A model generated the notes under the pieces. The model did no database searches, was not told where the DNA came from, and saw only the letters and a list, made by a program, of their open reading frames with translations. The translations under genes were made by a program, and so were the position numbers. DNA of 64,000 nt from Hoeflea prorocentri (GTDB taxonomy: Bacteria; Pseudomonadota; Alphaproteobacteria; Rhizobiales; Rhizobiaceae), in the NCBI RefSeq assembly GCF_027944115.1, contig NZ_JAPJZI010000001.1, forward strand, positions 1,240,001 to 1,304,000, in the 5' to 3' direction. Positions 34,932 to 44,774 of the stretch are shown here, piece after piece. Numbering within the stretch: the first letter of the stretch is position 1; each line of letters starts with the position of its first letter.

Positions 34932-36803
34932 ATGCGCAAAAGCTTGGTGATGCTGGCATGTGTTTTTGGAGTTGGCGCCGTGTTGCCGACCGCACCGCCG
35001 GCCTTTGCTCAAAGTTCTCTTTTTGAGGTGATTTTCGGTCAGCAGCAGCGCGGCAAACGCCATCGCCAGCGTCAGATCGAAAAGTTTCGCGCCCAGCGGG
35101 CGACGAAACCCGCGCCAAGGGTCAAAGCGCCGAGCTTTTACAACTATAAGCCCGATGCGGTCAAAACAGTCGATCTTTCTCCTCTGGCCGAAATCGAGGT
35201 GGCATCGGCCGAGCCGATGGTCATTCCGCCGATCCCGCAGGATGAGTTTGAGCGCTCGCTTCGTCATCTTGAGGGTCATCGTATCCAGGCGTTGAAGGAA
35301 GTGGGTGACGCGCTGATTGAGTATTACAAGGCCAATCACGCGTTTGTCTGGGTCACGGACATGAAGCCGAACGCCCGTGCGATGGCAGCCATGGAAGAAT
35401 TGGCCGCGGCGGACATGTACGGCCTGTCATCCGACGACTACCGGGTGGACGTTCCGGGCGACGATTACGATCCGACGAAAACGTCGGAGCGTTTGCGGGA
35501 AATGATCCAGTTTGAAGTCGCGCTGAGTGCGAAGGCGTTGCGCTATGTGCTGGACGCCACTCGGGGTCGTGTCGATCCAAATCGTCTCTCCGGCTACCAT
35601 GATTTCAAGCGAAAGGAAGTGGACCTCGTTTCCGCACTCGGCAATCTTGCCGCAACATCCGATGCAAAAGTCTATCTGCAGGGCAGCAATCCGGGCAACG
35701 ACCAGTTCGAAGCGTTGTCCGCCGAACTTGCGGAGCTGCGCGCAGCCGATGCGGAAGATCATATCGAGATCGCGGAAGGAACCTTCCTGAAGCCGGGACG
35801 TTCAAGTCCGGAGCTGAAAAATATCGTCGCTGCGATTCGCAAGCGCGGTTCCGACACGCTTCTGGTCGATCACGGCATCACCCTTATGGAATACCAGGCC
35901 GATGGCGGGGATCTTTACACGCCCGAACTGGTCTCGATGGTTCGCGCTTTCCAGACGGAAAGCGGCCTGAAACCGGACGGCATCGTCGGCAAGATGACCA
36001 TCGGGAAACTCTCCGGCATGACCAATGAGACAAAGATCGGCAAGGTCATACTGGCCATGGAACGGCTGCGGTGGCTGCCGCGTGATCTGGGCACCCGGCA
36101 CGTTTTCATCAATCAGCCGGCCTATGAAGCTACCTATATGAACAACGGCAAGGAGGGCATCTCCATGCGCGCCGTTGTTGGCAAGAAATCCAATCAGACC
36201 AGCTTTTTCTACGACGAGATCGAGACGGTGGAGTACAATCCCTATTGGGGTGTGCCACGGTCCATTATCGTCAACGAAATGCTGCCGAAGCTTAGACGGG
36301 ATCCGTCCTATCTTGACCGTCAAGGATACGAGCTGACCGACCGGCGCGGGCGTCGTGTCGCGTCCCGCAATATCGATTGGTACTCCGTCGGTTCAAAGAT
36401 TCCGGTCGACGTTCGCCAGCCGCCCGGCAAAAGGAACGCGTTGGGCGAGTTGAAAATCATGTTCCCGAACAAACATGCCATCTACATGCATGATACTCCG
36501 GCCAAAAAACTCTTCAGCCGCGATGCCCGTGCGTTCAGCCATGGTTGTGTTCGCTTGCAGGATCCGCGCGGCATGGCCGCGGCAGTTCTCGGCACGTCGC
36601 GGGATCATATCGCACAGCAGATTGCGAAGGGACGCAATATGGCGGAGCCCGTCCCGGGAAAGATTCCGGTCTATGTCTCCTACTTCACGGCATGGCCCGG
36701 GGAAGACGGCACGATCGGCTATTACGCCGACATGTATGATCGGGACAAACACCTCAACAAGGCGATCAAGCGGACCGAGCAGACCCGGCAAGCGCAAAGC
36801 TGA
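34932..36803 (+). CDS. L,D-transpeptidase (YcbB-like, YkuD catalytic domain)
   Basis: A 623-residue exported enzyme. Signal peptide MRKSLVMLACVFGVG with cleavage after AFA near residue 27; a basic, Arg/Lys/Gln-rich stretch follows. The L,D-transpeptidase scaffold domain covers about 90-270, a peptidoglycan-binding repeat (VSMVRAFQTESGLKPDGIVGKMTIGKL) about 330-360, and the YkuD domain has the active-site HGCVR motif with C539. It makes 3-3 cross-links or attaches proteins to peptidoglycan. AGGAG upstream supports ATG at 34932 rather than 34872. Confidence 0.93.
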   Translation: MRKSLVMLACVFGVGAVLPTAPPAFAQSSLFEVIFGQQQRGKRHRQRQIEKFRAQRATKPAPRVKAPSFYNYKPDAVKTVDLSPLAEIEVASAEPMVIPPIPQDEFERSLRHLEGHRIQALKEVGDALIEYYKANHAFVWVTDMKPNARAMAAMEELAAADMYGLSSDDYRVDVPGDDYDPTKTSERLREMIQFEVALSAKALRYVLDATRGRVDPNRLSGYHDFKRKEVDLVSALGNLAATSDAKVYLQGSNPGNDQFEALSAELAELRAADAEDHIEIAEGTFLKPGRSSPELKNIVAAIRKRGSDTLLVDHGITLMEYQADGGDLYTPELVSMVRAFQTESGLKPDGIVGKMTIGKLSGMTNETKIGKVILAMERLRWLPRDLGTRHVFINQPAYEATYMNNGKEGISMRAVVGKKSNQTSFFYDEIETVEYNPYWGVPRSIIVNEMLPKLRRDPSYLDRQGYELTDRRGRRVASRNIDWYSVGSKIPVDVRQPPGKRNALGELKIMFPNKHAIYMHDTPAKKLFSRDARAFSHGCVRLQDPRGMAAAVLGTSRDHIAQQIAKGRNMAEPVPGKIPVYVSYFTAWPGEDGTIGYYADMYDRDKHLNKAIKRTEQTRQAQS

Positions 36804-36814
36804 AACGCCGCAGA

Positions 36815-37492
36815 TCAGACCCTTTCAAGAAGACGCCCGACAAGTTCGGGCGTCAACTCGTTATAGTGTCCGATAATTTCGTCGGGGCCGAGATTTTCCA
36901 TTGCCGTGTCGGAATACCCGAACGGTATGCCTATCGAAGGAATCCCGGCATTCGCCGCTGCCTGAACGTCATTGACTGAATCGCCGATCATGACGGCAAG
37001 GGACGGATGGGCGCCGGCCATGTCGATCGTTCCATGGATATGCCCTGCGTCCGGCTTCCTGACAGCGAATGTGTCACCACCTGTCACCGCCTTGAAGCGC
37101 GGCATCAGGCCCGTCAGTTCCAGCAGCCGGTGCGCCATGATCTCCGTCTTGTTGGTGCATACCGCAAGGGCGTAGCCGGCATCCTCCAGCCGGGCCATGG
37201 CGTCAAGCACACCGGGGTACGGCTCGGACCGGCCGGGCATGGAGGCGCTGTAGTGCGTGAGGAACAGAGCAAAGAGCGCTTCGAATTCTTCCGCTGAAAC
37301 CGGATTGTTGCGCAATTGCAGTGCCTTGTCGATCATCACACGAGCCCCGCTGCCGACCAGGTAGGTTATGTCGTCAAAGGTTACCGGCGCCAACTCCATG
37401 CTGGATATGGTGTGATTGAGGCTGTCGAGAAGGTCGGGAGCCGTGTGGAGGAGCGTTCCGTCGAGATCAAAAATGACAAGGGGTTGGGACAT
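36815..37492 (-). CDS. gph: HAD family phosphatase, probable phosphoglycolate phosphatase
   Basis: A 225-residue HAD hydrolase. Motif I is IFDLDGTLLHT (nucleophile D9), motif II CTNKTE near 112, motif III/IV VMIGDSVNDVQAAANAG near 168-185. The cap type and length agree with phosphoglycolate phosphatase (Gph), which salvages 2-phosphoglycolate, but other phosphate esters are possible. It is divergent from rpiA, a typical rhizobial neighbourhood. Confidence 0.85.
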   Translation of the reverse strand: MSQPLVIFDLDGTLLHTAPDLLDSLNHTISSMELAPVTFDDITYLVGSGARVMIDKALQLRNNPVSAEEFEALFALFLTHYSASMPGRSEPYPGVLDAMARLEDAGYALAVCTNKTEIMAHRLLELTGLMPRFKAVTGGDTFAVRKPDAGHIHGTIDMAGAHPSLAVMIGDSVNDVQAAANAGIPSIGIPFGYSDTAMENLGPDEIIGHYNELTPELVGRLLERV

Positions 37493-37725
37493 GGCGCGTG
37501 GCTCTCCGTTCTGGCTATCGGGTAGGCGAGGACGTGCCGAATTGCAAGGCTATCGTTCAGCGGGGTGAAAGTGTCCGGGTCCCGATCAAACAAGCCGATC
37601 GGGGCCGATAATACAGAGCGGAACGGTTTTTGAACCCGGCCGGTAAGCATAGCGCCCGAATAGGCTTTGCTTGCGGACGCCTACATGGTAACAGCGCTGA
37701 GGTCTTTACATGGAGCAACCGGCGT

Positions 37726-38436
37726 ATGGACGCCCGACAACTGAAAATCCAGGCGGCGGCAGTTGCCTTGGAGCAAGTCCATTCTGGAATGCGGCTCGGC
37801 ATCGGTACAGGATCGACGGCTGAGGAGTTCGTTCGCCTGCTGGCCGAAAAGGTGGAGCAGGGCTTTGAGATCCGGGGCGTGCCGACATCGGAGCGTATCG
37901 CCGGATTATGTGTCGAGCTGGGTGTGCCCATTTTCTCACTTGATGACCTGCCGGAACTTGATCTGACCATTGACGGAACCGATGAAGTCGATGGGGAATT
38001 GAGACTTATCAAGGGCGGCGGCGGAGCGCTGCTTCGCGAAAAAGTGGTAGCGAGCGCGTCCAGGCGCATGATTGTGATCGCCGACGAAAGTAAGGTGGTC
38101 GACATGCTGGGCAGGTTTGCCCTGCCGATAGAGGTCATTCCGTTTGGTCTTGCCGCAACCCGTATCGCAGTTGAAAAACTGGCAACCGCTGCGGGCCTTA
38201 GCGGATCGATTGAACTGAGAATGGCGGATGGCATACCTTTTGAAACGGATGGCGGCCATTTCATACTGGATGCATCTTTTGGCCGTATTCCGGATGCAGA
38301 AGCGCTTTCAAATGCGCTCAATTCCGTACCGGGAGTCGTCGAGAACGGGCTGTTTCTCGGTCTCGCCAACGCTGCTGTAATCGCCGGGGCATCCGGCGTA
38401 AGGACAATGGAAAACAGAGGAAATCAGGAACTATGA
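37726..38436 (+). CDS. rpiA: Ribose-5-phosphate isomerase A
   Basis: A 236-residue pentose-phosphate enzyme interconverting ribose 5-phosphate and ribulose 5-phosphate. Motifs: GLGTGSTA-type loop as [12 protein letters not shown] near 27-38, the IDGTDEVD catalytic segment near 83-90, and [14 protein letters not shown] near 97-110. I trimmed the start to ATG 37726, which gives the family length and has TGGAGC upstream. Its stop overlaps the DUF2059 start by four bases. Confidence 0.95.
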   Translation: MDARQLKIQAAAVALEQVHSGMRLGIGTGSTAEEFVRLLAEKVEQGFEIRGVPTSERIAGLCVELGVPIFSLDDLPELDLTIDGTDEVDGELRLIKGGGGALLREKVVASASRRMIVIADESKVVDMLGRFALPIEVIPFGLAATRIAVEKLATAAGLSGSIELRMADGIPFETDGGHFILDASFGRIPDAEALSNALNSVPGVVENGLFLGLANAAVIAGASGVRTMENRGNQEL

Positions 38437-38987
38437 CAAAGATGAGCATGGCCAGGGGCATTCGCCATTGCGCGCTGACGCTCGCCACAGTCTCGGCCAT
38501 CGGACTGAGCGTGCCCGCGCTGGCACAGGAGCCGTCGGCCGAGCACATCGCTGCGGCCCGCGGGGCAATCAATGCCATCAGCGCAACCGACCAGTTCGAT
38601 GCGATTCTGCCCAATGCGGCGCAGAACCTTAAAACATCGCTGATCCAGACAGCGCCGAACCTGCAGGAAGTGATTTCCGTCACGGTGGATGAAACGGCCA
38701 TCGAGATGGCTGGAAGGCGTGCCGATCTCGAGCGGGAGGCTGCGCTGATCTATGCAAAGAACTTCACATTGGAAGAACTTCAGGCAATAGACGCCTTCTA
38801 TAACAGCGAAGCAGGAAAGAAGCTTCTGCAGGTTGGCCCGATCGTGACCCGCGAACTGCTGCAGGCGGCCGAGGTCTGGTCAAACGGAATCGCACGCGAT
38901 CTTTCGCAGGCAACCGACGAAGCCCTGCGTGCGCGCCTGGGCGAAACGCCGGTGACCCAGGAAGGCGATGGTGGGGATACCCAGTAG
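38433..38987 (+). CDS. DUF2059 domain-containing exported protein
   Basis: A 184-residue protein with a signal peptide ending ALAQ near residue 32. The rest is helical with the DUF2059 core [32 protein letters not shown] near 105-138. Function unknown; in rhizobia it is commonly between rpiA and gor, as here. Coupled to rpiA and followed by a terminator. Confidence 0.9.
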   Translation: MTKMSMARGIRHCALTLATVSAIGLSVPALAQEPSAEHIAAARGAINAISATDQFDAILPNAAQNLKTSLIQTAPNLQEVISVTVDETAIEMAGRRADLEREAALIYAKNFTLEELQAIDAFYNSEAGKKLLQVGPIVTRELLQAAEVWSNGIARDLSQATDEALRARLGETPVTQEGDGGDTQ

Positions 38988-39005
38988 GGGCTCACATAAT
39001 GTTGA

Positions 39006-39031
39006 AAAAGCCCGGTTTTGCCCGGGCTTTT
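39006..39031 (+). terminator. Rho-independent terminator after rpiA-DUF2059
   Basis: AAAAGCCCGG (39006-39015) pairs with CCGGGCTTTT (39022-39031) around a six-base loop and is followed by CTTTT. It lies 18 bases after the DUF2059 stop and before the gor gene. Confidence 0.9.
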
Positions 39032-39126
39032 CTTTTGCTATTGCCAACCTAATTCTTGACCCTTGCCGGCGAATGTCCGGCTCAATCTGCAAATGACCGA
39101 GCCATCGTCGGTCCGAAGGCGTGGAA

Positions 39127-40518
39127 ATGACTGATTTTGATTATGACTTCTTTGTCATCGGCGGCGGGTCCGGGGGTGTGCGAGCAGCCCGACTGGCAGC
39201 AGGTCTCGGCAAGAAGGTCGGCATAGCCGAGGAATACCGCTATGGCGGAACCTGTGTTATCCGCGGCTGCGTGCCCAAAAAACTGTTTGTCTATGCGTCA
39301 CACTTTTCGGAGGCCTTCGAGGACGCCGCTGGCTTTGGCTGGCGGGTCGGGGAGACGCATTTCGACTGGCAAACCCTGATTGCCAACAAGGATCGCGAGA
39401 TTGCCCGGCTGGAGGGGCTCTACCGCAAGGGGCTGAGCAATGCGGGGGCCGAGATATTCGATAGCCGGGCGGAGCTGGTGGATGCCCATCGGGTGCGCAT
39501 CCTGAGCACCAACCGGATCGTGACGGCCGACAAGATCCTGATCGCCGTTGGCGGTCGTGTGAACGGCGCGGACGGGCTGGAAGGCCAGGAACTGACAATC
39601 AGTTCGAATGAAGCGTTTCATCTGGAGACCCTGCCCAGGTCGATCCTGATCGCGGGCGGCGGTTATATCGCGGTTGAATTTGCGAATATTTTCCACGGCA
39701 TGGGGGTGGAAACGACCCTGATCTACCGCGGGACCGAAATCCTGAAGAATTTCGACATGGATCTGCGGCGCACACTCCATCGCACCATGGAGGAGAAGGG
39801 CATCCGTATCCTGTGCGAGGAAGTGATCTCGAAGATCGTGCGCTCGGCCGATCAGCGGCTGGACGTCACCACATCCGGGGCCAAGAACCTGAAGATCGAC
39901 CAGGTCATGCTGGCGATTGGCCGTATTCCAAACACGGATGGGCTTGGCCTTGAAGCTGCCGGTGTCGAGACGGATAGTCATGGCGCCGTGGTAGTCGACG
40001 AGTATATGCGCACGAATGTGGACAACATATTTGCCGTTGGCGATGTCACCAATCGTATCCAGTTGACGCCGGTCGCCATTCACGAGGCCATGTGTCTCGT
40101 TGAGACAGCGTTCAAGGATAACCCGACCAGCCCGGACCACGATATGGTGGCGACGGCGGTCTTCTCACAGCCCGAGATCGGCACGGTTGGTCTGTCGGAA
40201 GACGCGGCGATGAAGCAGTTTGACGAACTGGAGATTTACAGCGCCACCTTCCGGCCGATGAAGCACACTCTGTCGGGACGGCAGGAAAAAATGATCACCA
40301 AGCTTGTGGTCAACGCTGCCGACAGGCGGGTGGTCGGCGCGCATATCCTTGGACCCGATGCCGGGGAAATGGCACAGTTGCTGGCGGTTGCGCTGAAAGC
40401 GGGCTGCACCAAGGATGATTTTGATCGGACCATGGCGGTTCATCCAACCGCCGCTGAAGAGCTGGTGACAATGTACCAGCCGACCTATCGCATCAAGAAT
40501 GGCGAAAGGCTGGACTAG
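39127..40518 (+). CDS. gor: Glutathione-disulfide reductase
   Basis: A 463-residue flavoenzyme reducing glutathione disulfide with NADPH. FAD loop VIGGGSGGVRAARLAA (10-25), redox disulfide C43/C48 in GGTCVIRGCVPKK, NAD(P)-binding IAGGGYIAVEFANIFHG near 177-193, FAVGDVT near 300 and the C-terminal VHPTAAEE with the catalytic His-Glu. AAGG seven bases upstream supports ATG at 39127; the GTG at 39121 would be too close to it. The NADPH preference is expected from family but not proven. Confidence 0.95.
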   Translation: MTDFDYDFFVIGGGSGGVRAARLAAGLGKKVGIAEEYRYGGTCVIRGCVPKKLFVYASHFSEAFEDAAGFGWRVGETHFDWQTLIANKDREIARLEGLYRKGLSNAGAEIFDSRAELVDAHRVRILSTNRIVTADKILIAVGGRVNGADGLEGQELTISSNEAFHLETLPRSILIAGGGYIAVEFANIFHGMGVETTLIYRGTEILKNFDMDLRRTLHRTMEEKGIRILCEEVISKIVRSADQRLDVTTSGAKNLKIDQVMLAIGRIPNTDGLGLEAAGVETDSHGAVVVDEYMRTNVDNIFAVGDVTNRIQLTPVAIHEAMCLVETAFKDNPTSPDHDMVATAVFSQPEIGTVGLSEDAAMKQFDELEIYSATFRPMKHTLSGRQEKMITKLVVNAADRRVVGAHILGPDAGEMAQLLAVALKAGCTKDDFDRTMAVHPTAAEELVTMYQPTYRIKNGERLD

Positions 40519-40522
40519 AGCG

Positions 40523-40541
40523 TTTCCGTTCAAGCCGGAAA
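40523..40541. terminator. Small stem-loop between convergent genes
   Basis: TTTCCG (40523-40528) and CGGAAA (40536-40541) with a seven-base loop lie in the 38-base gap between gor and the convergent hydrolase. AGAGCGTTTCCGTT-like sequences are a recurrent intergenic element in rhizobial genomes, so this may be a degenerate copy; it could serve both strands as a weak terminator. Confidence 0.4.
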
Positions 40542-40556
40542 GGCTATGGGCCTTCA

Positions 40557-41447
40557 TCAGCGCTTGATTTGTGGTCCTTCGATCAGCCAGTCGATGACAC
40601 CGGGCCAGAGCGTGTCGCGGAAGCGCGAGCGGAAAAATCCCAGATGGCCAATAGGTTGTCCGCCGGCGTTCGTTGGCGAAAGCCAGCGCTCGGATATGTC
40701 GGCATTGACGTAGTGCTTAATCAAGCCATGAATTGCCTTTGGCGTTCCCCACGGGTCGTCCGTCATGCCGACCGACAGGATCGGCATGCGCACGGTGGCA
40801 TAACCGTCACGGGCACCGACCTCGGGGTCGTCAAAAAAATATTCGTGATGAAAACACCATTTCGCCCAGTCGCGGAAGACGGATGCCGGTATCGGTTCGC
40901 CCAGGCCCATCCAGCGCGCCGTTCGACCGATCACACTTGTCATTGGCAGACCGAAGACGTGCATGAAGAAAAGATTCTGCCAGGGCGTATCGGTGTTGCG
41001 CCAGTAGCCGGACAGGCTGGCGACCATGCAATAGCGTTCAAATCGCTGCGGTGTGCCGCAAATGCCGAGCGCCTGTCCGCCAAAGGACTGACCGACGCCG
41101 ACCATGGGGTGGCCAGGCGAGACCTGATCGAGCCTTTCCATGGCGGCCGGCATGTCCTTGTGCGCCCAATCACGCATGTTGATCCGACCCTTGAAACCCT
41201 TGGGACGCGGCGAATCCGGCATGCCGCGATAGTCGTAGGTCAAAACAGCCCTGCAGCCGCAAGCGACCAGTTCACGGGCAAATGCGGCATAGAACCCGCG
41301 GGGCGCCCCTGTGGCGGATGAAATCAGAACAAGCGGCCCGTGATTGGCGTCATCGCTGTGGAGCGTACCGGCCAGTGCATATCCGTCCGATGTCCTGATT
41401 TTCAAGTTCCGGCCCTCGACATCTTGTGTCGGTGTCCTTTTGCTCAC
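40557..41447 (-). CDS. Alpha/beta hydrolase (COG4757-like)
   Basis: A 296-residue hydrolase. Nucleophile S121 is in the VGQSFGGQALG elbow; a central lid segment with WRNTDTPWQNLFF and MGLGEPIPASVFRDWAKWCFHHEYFFDD is characteristic of this group; the acid is in GMTDDPWGTP and the histidine in IGHLGFFRSRF. The short N-terminal leader has no signal peptide. Substrate unknown. Confidence 0.88.
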   Translation of the reverse strand: MSKRTPTQDVEGRNLKIRTSDGYALAGTLHSDDANHGPLVLISSATGAPRGFYAAFARELVACGCRAVLTYDYRGMPDSPRPKGFKGRINMRDWAHKDMPAAMERLDQVSPGHPMVGVGQSFGGQALGICGTPQRFERYCMVASLSGYWRNTDTPWQNLFFMHVFGLPMTSVIGRTARWMGLGEPIPASVFRDWAKWCFHHEYFFDDPEVGARDGYATVRMPILSVGMTDDPWGTPKAIHGLIKHYVNADISERWLSPTNAGGQPIGHLGFFRSRFRDTLWPGVIDWLIEGPQIKR

Positions 41448-41651
41448 AGCAGCACGGTGCCTTTTTGACGGTTTTCCATCGGATTACGCCGAGATATTCA
41501 TGTATTGATTCCGGTTGAGTATCCATTTTCATCGGCAGTTTGAGGGCAAGCTAACATTTACGTTTACGTCAAAGTCAACTGTTAATTCACTCTTGAACAA
41601 TCCGGCACGCGCGATATAGCGGGACAAACCCAATTGGAGCGAGCGACATTG

Positions 41652-42305
41652 ATGGATGGATCGCGACAAGGTGATGGCCATAACGGGCCAAGCAACCTGA
41701 TTGCCTATTTCGGCTACGGTTCCCTTGTGAACCGGGCAACGCTGCGTACCGATTATGTCGCAGCGCAGCCGGTCCGGCTCATGGGCTGGCGCCGGTGCTG
41801 GAGACCGCGCCATGCGCAAGATCCGATAGACAGTGGACATGTGACGTCATTGCTCAGCGCCCGGCAGGTGGAAGGGAGCGTCATCGACGGGCTGCTGATC
41901 TACGACCGGCTGGACAATTTGCCGTCTGTCGATGAGAGGGAAATGACTTATGACCGGGTCGCGGTTCCCATCGAACGGCTGGATATGGCAGGTGGTGAAC
42001 TGCCAGATTGTCCGGTCTATGTTTATGAGGCGCAGACCAATACCGCGGACCACGACCCGCATCACCCGATCCTGCAATCATACCTTGATGCTGTGCTTCA
42101 GGGGTTCCTGCGTGAATTCGGCAGGCAGGGCGTTCACGATTTCCTGGAAACAACGGATGGCTTCGAACGTCATGTTCACGCTGACCGCCAGGACCCTGTC
42201 TATCCTCGTGCCGTGCGCCTTATCGAGGAAGAAAGGTCCTTTATAGACGGGATTCTTGAAGAACGGGGCATCCGCTTCCTCGATCCGCCGAGACGTGAGC
42301 CTTGA
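41652..42305 (+). CDS. Gamma-glutamylcyclotransferase-like protein
   Basis: A 217-residue protein of the GGCT-like beta-barrel fold, recognised by FGYGSLVNRATL near residues 22-33, which forms the substrate loop. The later VYVYEAQ and FLETTDGFERHVHADRQDP segments fit cation-transport ChaC-like relatives only loosely. The catalytic acid is probably the glutamate in VDEREMTYDR. Possible roles are glutathione or gamma-glutamyl peptide breakdown. Start placed at ATG 41652; TTG 41634 is possible. Confidence 0.75.
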   Translation: MDGSRQGDGHNGPSNLIAYFGYGSLVNRATLRTDYVAAQPVRLMGWRRCWRPRHAQDPIDSGHVTSLLSARQVEGSVIDGLLIYDRLDNLPSVDEREMTYDRVAVPIERLDMAGGELPDCPVYVYEAQTNTADHDPHHPILQSYLDAVLQGFLREFGRQGVHDFLETTDGFERHVHADRQDPVYPRAVRLIEEERSFIDGILEERGIRFLDPPRREP

Positions 42306-42321
42306 GCGGTAAGGTGGCACC

Positions 42322-43122
42322 ATGACGCTGCTGATCGCCAAGATCCTGTCGACTGTTTTCCTCGTTCTTGGTCTGTCAGCGATAGCAGAGCGTGCCGGCC
42401 CGGCACTGGCTGGTGTTTTGGCCGGATTTCCATTGGGCGTGGCGATTGTCTTCCTGTTTATCGGGATCGAACAGGGCCCCTTTTTCATAACCGATGCGGC
42501 CGCCTACACCGTCGGCGGCTTTGCGGCGACACTCTGCTTCAACCTGGCCTACTGGTTTATCTCCAGCCGCATTCAAAATCATGTATTTCTGGGGTCGATC
42601 CTGGGAGCGCTTGCCGTCTTTCTTCTTGCTGCATGGATCATTTCCCAATGGCCGCTCAACGTGTGGACCGGGACGCTCCTAGTTGCTGCCGTTGCGGCGT
42701 CGTCAGTATTCGTGATGCGCGGCCACAACGAGACCCGCATCGCCTCTGCTATTCGATTGACCTGGCCCGTGATCGCTCTTCGGGCTGCGATTGCGGTGGT
42801 GGTCGTCTTGGCGATTACCGGAGCAGCCGCTGCCATCGGGCCGAAATGGTCGGGGCTTCTGGCTGCGTTTCCCATAACGCTCTTTCCCGTACTGATTATC
42901 ATCCAATTCACATACTCGGTTGAGGATGCGGGCACGGTGATCCAGACATTTCCTTTCGGGTTGCCGTCTCTCGTCGTCTTCGTTGTCTGCGCCTGGGCAA
43001 CGTTCGAGCCGCTCGGGGTTCCATTGGGATTTGTGACCTCCCTCATGGCCTCGGCACTATGGCTGACCGGTTTTTTTGTTCTAAGGAAGCGGCTGAAGGA
43101 AATGGGCCCCATATCCCGTTAG
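42322..43122 (+). CDS. Polytopic membrane protein of unknown function
   Basis: A 266-residue protein with about eight to nine hydrophobic helices and hardly any soluble part. The first half has SAIAERAGPALAGVLAGFPLGVA and the second half GPKWSGLLAAFPITLFPVL, which look like two copies of the same G-x-x-(A/S)-G-x-x-A-x-F-P motif, implying an internal duplication as in many transporters. I do not recognise the family. It follows the GGCT-like gene by 16 bases and is probably co-transcribed. Confidence 0.75.
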   Translation: MTLLIAKILSTVFLVLGLSAIAERAGPALAGVLAGFPLGVAIVFLFIGIEQGPFFITDAAAYTVGGFAATLCFNLAYWFISSRIQNHVFLGSILGALAVFLLAAWIISQWPLNVWTGTLLVAAVAASSVFVMRGHNETRIASAIRLTWPVIALRAAIAVVVVLAITGAAAAIGPKWSGLLAAFPITLFPVLIIIQFTYSVEDAGTVIQTFPFGLPSLVVFVVCAWATFEPLGVPLGFVTSLMASALWLTGFFVLRKRLKEMGPISR

Positions 43123-43181
43123 TCATTCGCCGGCCGGGCGTTATTGATGTAAGCTTAAAGGCGTCGGGCGTTAAAGGCGCT

Positions 43182-43201
43182 GGCAATCGCGCCGGATTGC
43201 C
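43182..43201 (+). promoter_or_regulatory. Leader hairpin upstream of the DAHP synthase gene
   Basis: GGCAATC (43182-43188) pairs with GATTGCC (43195-43201) around a six-base loop, about 60 bases before the start codon. It may be part of the 5' leader. No T-run or leader peptide rich in aromatic residues is visible. Confidence 0.3.
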
Positions 43202-43261
43202 GTTATAAGCCCGCCGTTGTCGGGCATGAATGCCCAAACAGTACCAATCAGGATGAGTAAG

Positions 43262-44638
43262 ATGGCACAGAATTGGACACCGGACAGTTGGCGCAACAAA
43301 CCTATACGCCAGGTTCCGGATTATCCGGATCAGCAGGCGTTGGAACGCACAGAAGAACGTCTCGCATCTTATCCGCCTCTGGTATTTGCCGGTGAGGCCA
43401 GGCAGTTGCGCGACCGTCTTGCCGAGGTCGCCGAGGGCAGGGGCTTTTTGCTTCAAGGCGGTGATTGTGCCGAGAGTTTCGCCGAGCACGGCGCCGACAA
43501 TATCCGCGACTTTTTCCGCGTCTTCCTGCAGATGGCCGTTGTCCTGACGTTCGGGGCGCAACAGCCGGTGATCAAGGTTGGACGCATTGCCGGCCAGTTC
43601 GCCAAACCGCGTTCTTCCAATTCCGAAACGAAGGACGGGATTGAACTGCCGAGCTATCGCGGCGACATTATCAACGGGATCGAGTTTGACGAGGCATCGC
43701 GCATTCCCGATCCTCAGCGGCAGGTGATGGCCTATCGCCAGTCGGCAGCCACACTGAACCTTTTGAGGGCATTTGCCCAGGGCGGTTATGCCAATCTGGA
43801 AAACGTGCATCAGTGGATGCTGGGTTTCATCAAGGACAGCCCGCAGGCTGAACGTTACCGCAAGCTGGCCGATCGCATTTCCGAAACAATGGACTTCATG
43901 CGCGCCGTCGGTATTTCGGCCGAAAACCATGCACGGCTTCGTGAGACGGAGTTTTTCACCAGCCACGAGGCGCTGCTCCTGGGCTATGAGCAGGCTTTGA
44001 CGAGAACAGATTCAACATCCGGCGAATGGTACGGCACGTCTGGTCATATGATCTGGATCGGTGACCGGACGCGCCAGCCTGATCATGCACATGTTGAATA
44101 TTGCCGGGGCATCAAGAACCCGCTTGGTCTCAAATGCGGCCCGTCGCTGGAACCCGATGAGCTTCTGGGACTGATCGACTTGCTCAATCCGGACAATGAC
44201 GCCGGCCGTCTGACCCTGATTGCCCGGTTCGGACACGACAAGGTAGCCGATCACCTGCCGAAGTTGATCCGCGCGGTCGAACGTGAAGGCAAGAAGGTTG
44301 TCTGGTCCTGCGATCCGATGCATGGCAACACGATCACGCTCAACAGTTACAAAACACGGCCATTTGAGCGTGTCCTGTCCGAGGTGGAAAGCTTCTTCCA
44401 GATTCACCGTGCTGAAGGCACGCATCCTGGTGGCATCCATGTGGAGATGACGGGCAAGAACGTCACCGAGTGTACGGGCGGTGCGCGCACCGTTACCGCG
44501 GACGATCTGTCGGACCGGTACCATACCCATTGCGATCCGCGCCTGAACGCCGATCAGGCGCTCGAGCTTGCGTTCCTGGTTGCGGAGCTCCTCAAGGGTG
44601 GCCGCGACGAAGAAACACGGATTGCCGCAACGGCCTGA
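43262..44638 (+). CDS. 3-deoxy-7-phosphoheptulonate synthase, class II
   Basis: A 458-residue class II (plant-type) DAHP synthase, the entry step of the shikimate pathway. Family marks: [15 protein letters not shown] near the start, [13 protein letters not shown] near 65-77, [13 protein letters not shown] near 105, [16 protein letters not shown] near 288 and [18 protein letters not shown] near 350 with metal ligands. ATG at 43262 is preferred because AGGA is eight bases upstream and MAQNW is the usual start. A strong hairpin follows 20 bases after the stop. Confidence 0.95.
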   Translation: MAQNWTPDSWRNKPIRQVPDYPDQQALERTEERLASYPPLVFAGEARQLRDRLAEVAEGRGFLLQGGDCAESFAEHGADNIRDFFRVFLQMAVVLTFGAQQPVIKVGRIAGQFAKPRSSNSETKDGIELPSYRGDIINGIEFDEASRIPDPQRQVMAYRQSAATLNLLRAFAQGGYANLENVHQWMLGFIKDSPQAERYRKLADRISETMDFMRAVGISAENHARLRETEFFTSHEALLLGYEQALTRTDSTSGEWYGTSGHMIWIGDRTRQPDHAHVEYCRGIKNPLGLKCGPSLEPDELLGLIDLLNPDNDAGRLTLIARFGHDKVADHLPKLIRAVEREGKKVVWSCDPMHGNTITLNSYKTRPFERVLSEVESFFQIHRAEGTHPGGIHVEMTGKNVTECTGGARTVTADDLSDRYHTHCDPRLNADQALELAFLVAELLKGGRDEETRIAATA

Positions 44639-44658
44639 TCTTTGCCACTACATGATTT

Positions 44659-44684
44659 CAGACAGCGGCTTTTGCCGCTGTCTG
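44659..44684 (+). terminator. Stem-loop terminator after DAHP synthase
   Basis: CAGACAGCGGC (44659-44669) pairs perfectly with GCCGCTGTCTG (44674-44684) around a TTTT loop. The following bases are not T-rich, so it may act as a 3'-end stabiliser or in combination with Rho. Confidence 0.7.
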
Positions 44685-44774
44685 TGCGTTCAGCGCACCG
44701 AACAATTCCTTCAAAAGAATTCACTTGCGTGGGGCGGGAGCTTCCTGTTCGCTCTGCGTGTTTGGAGGTGCGTA

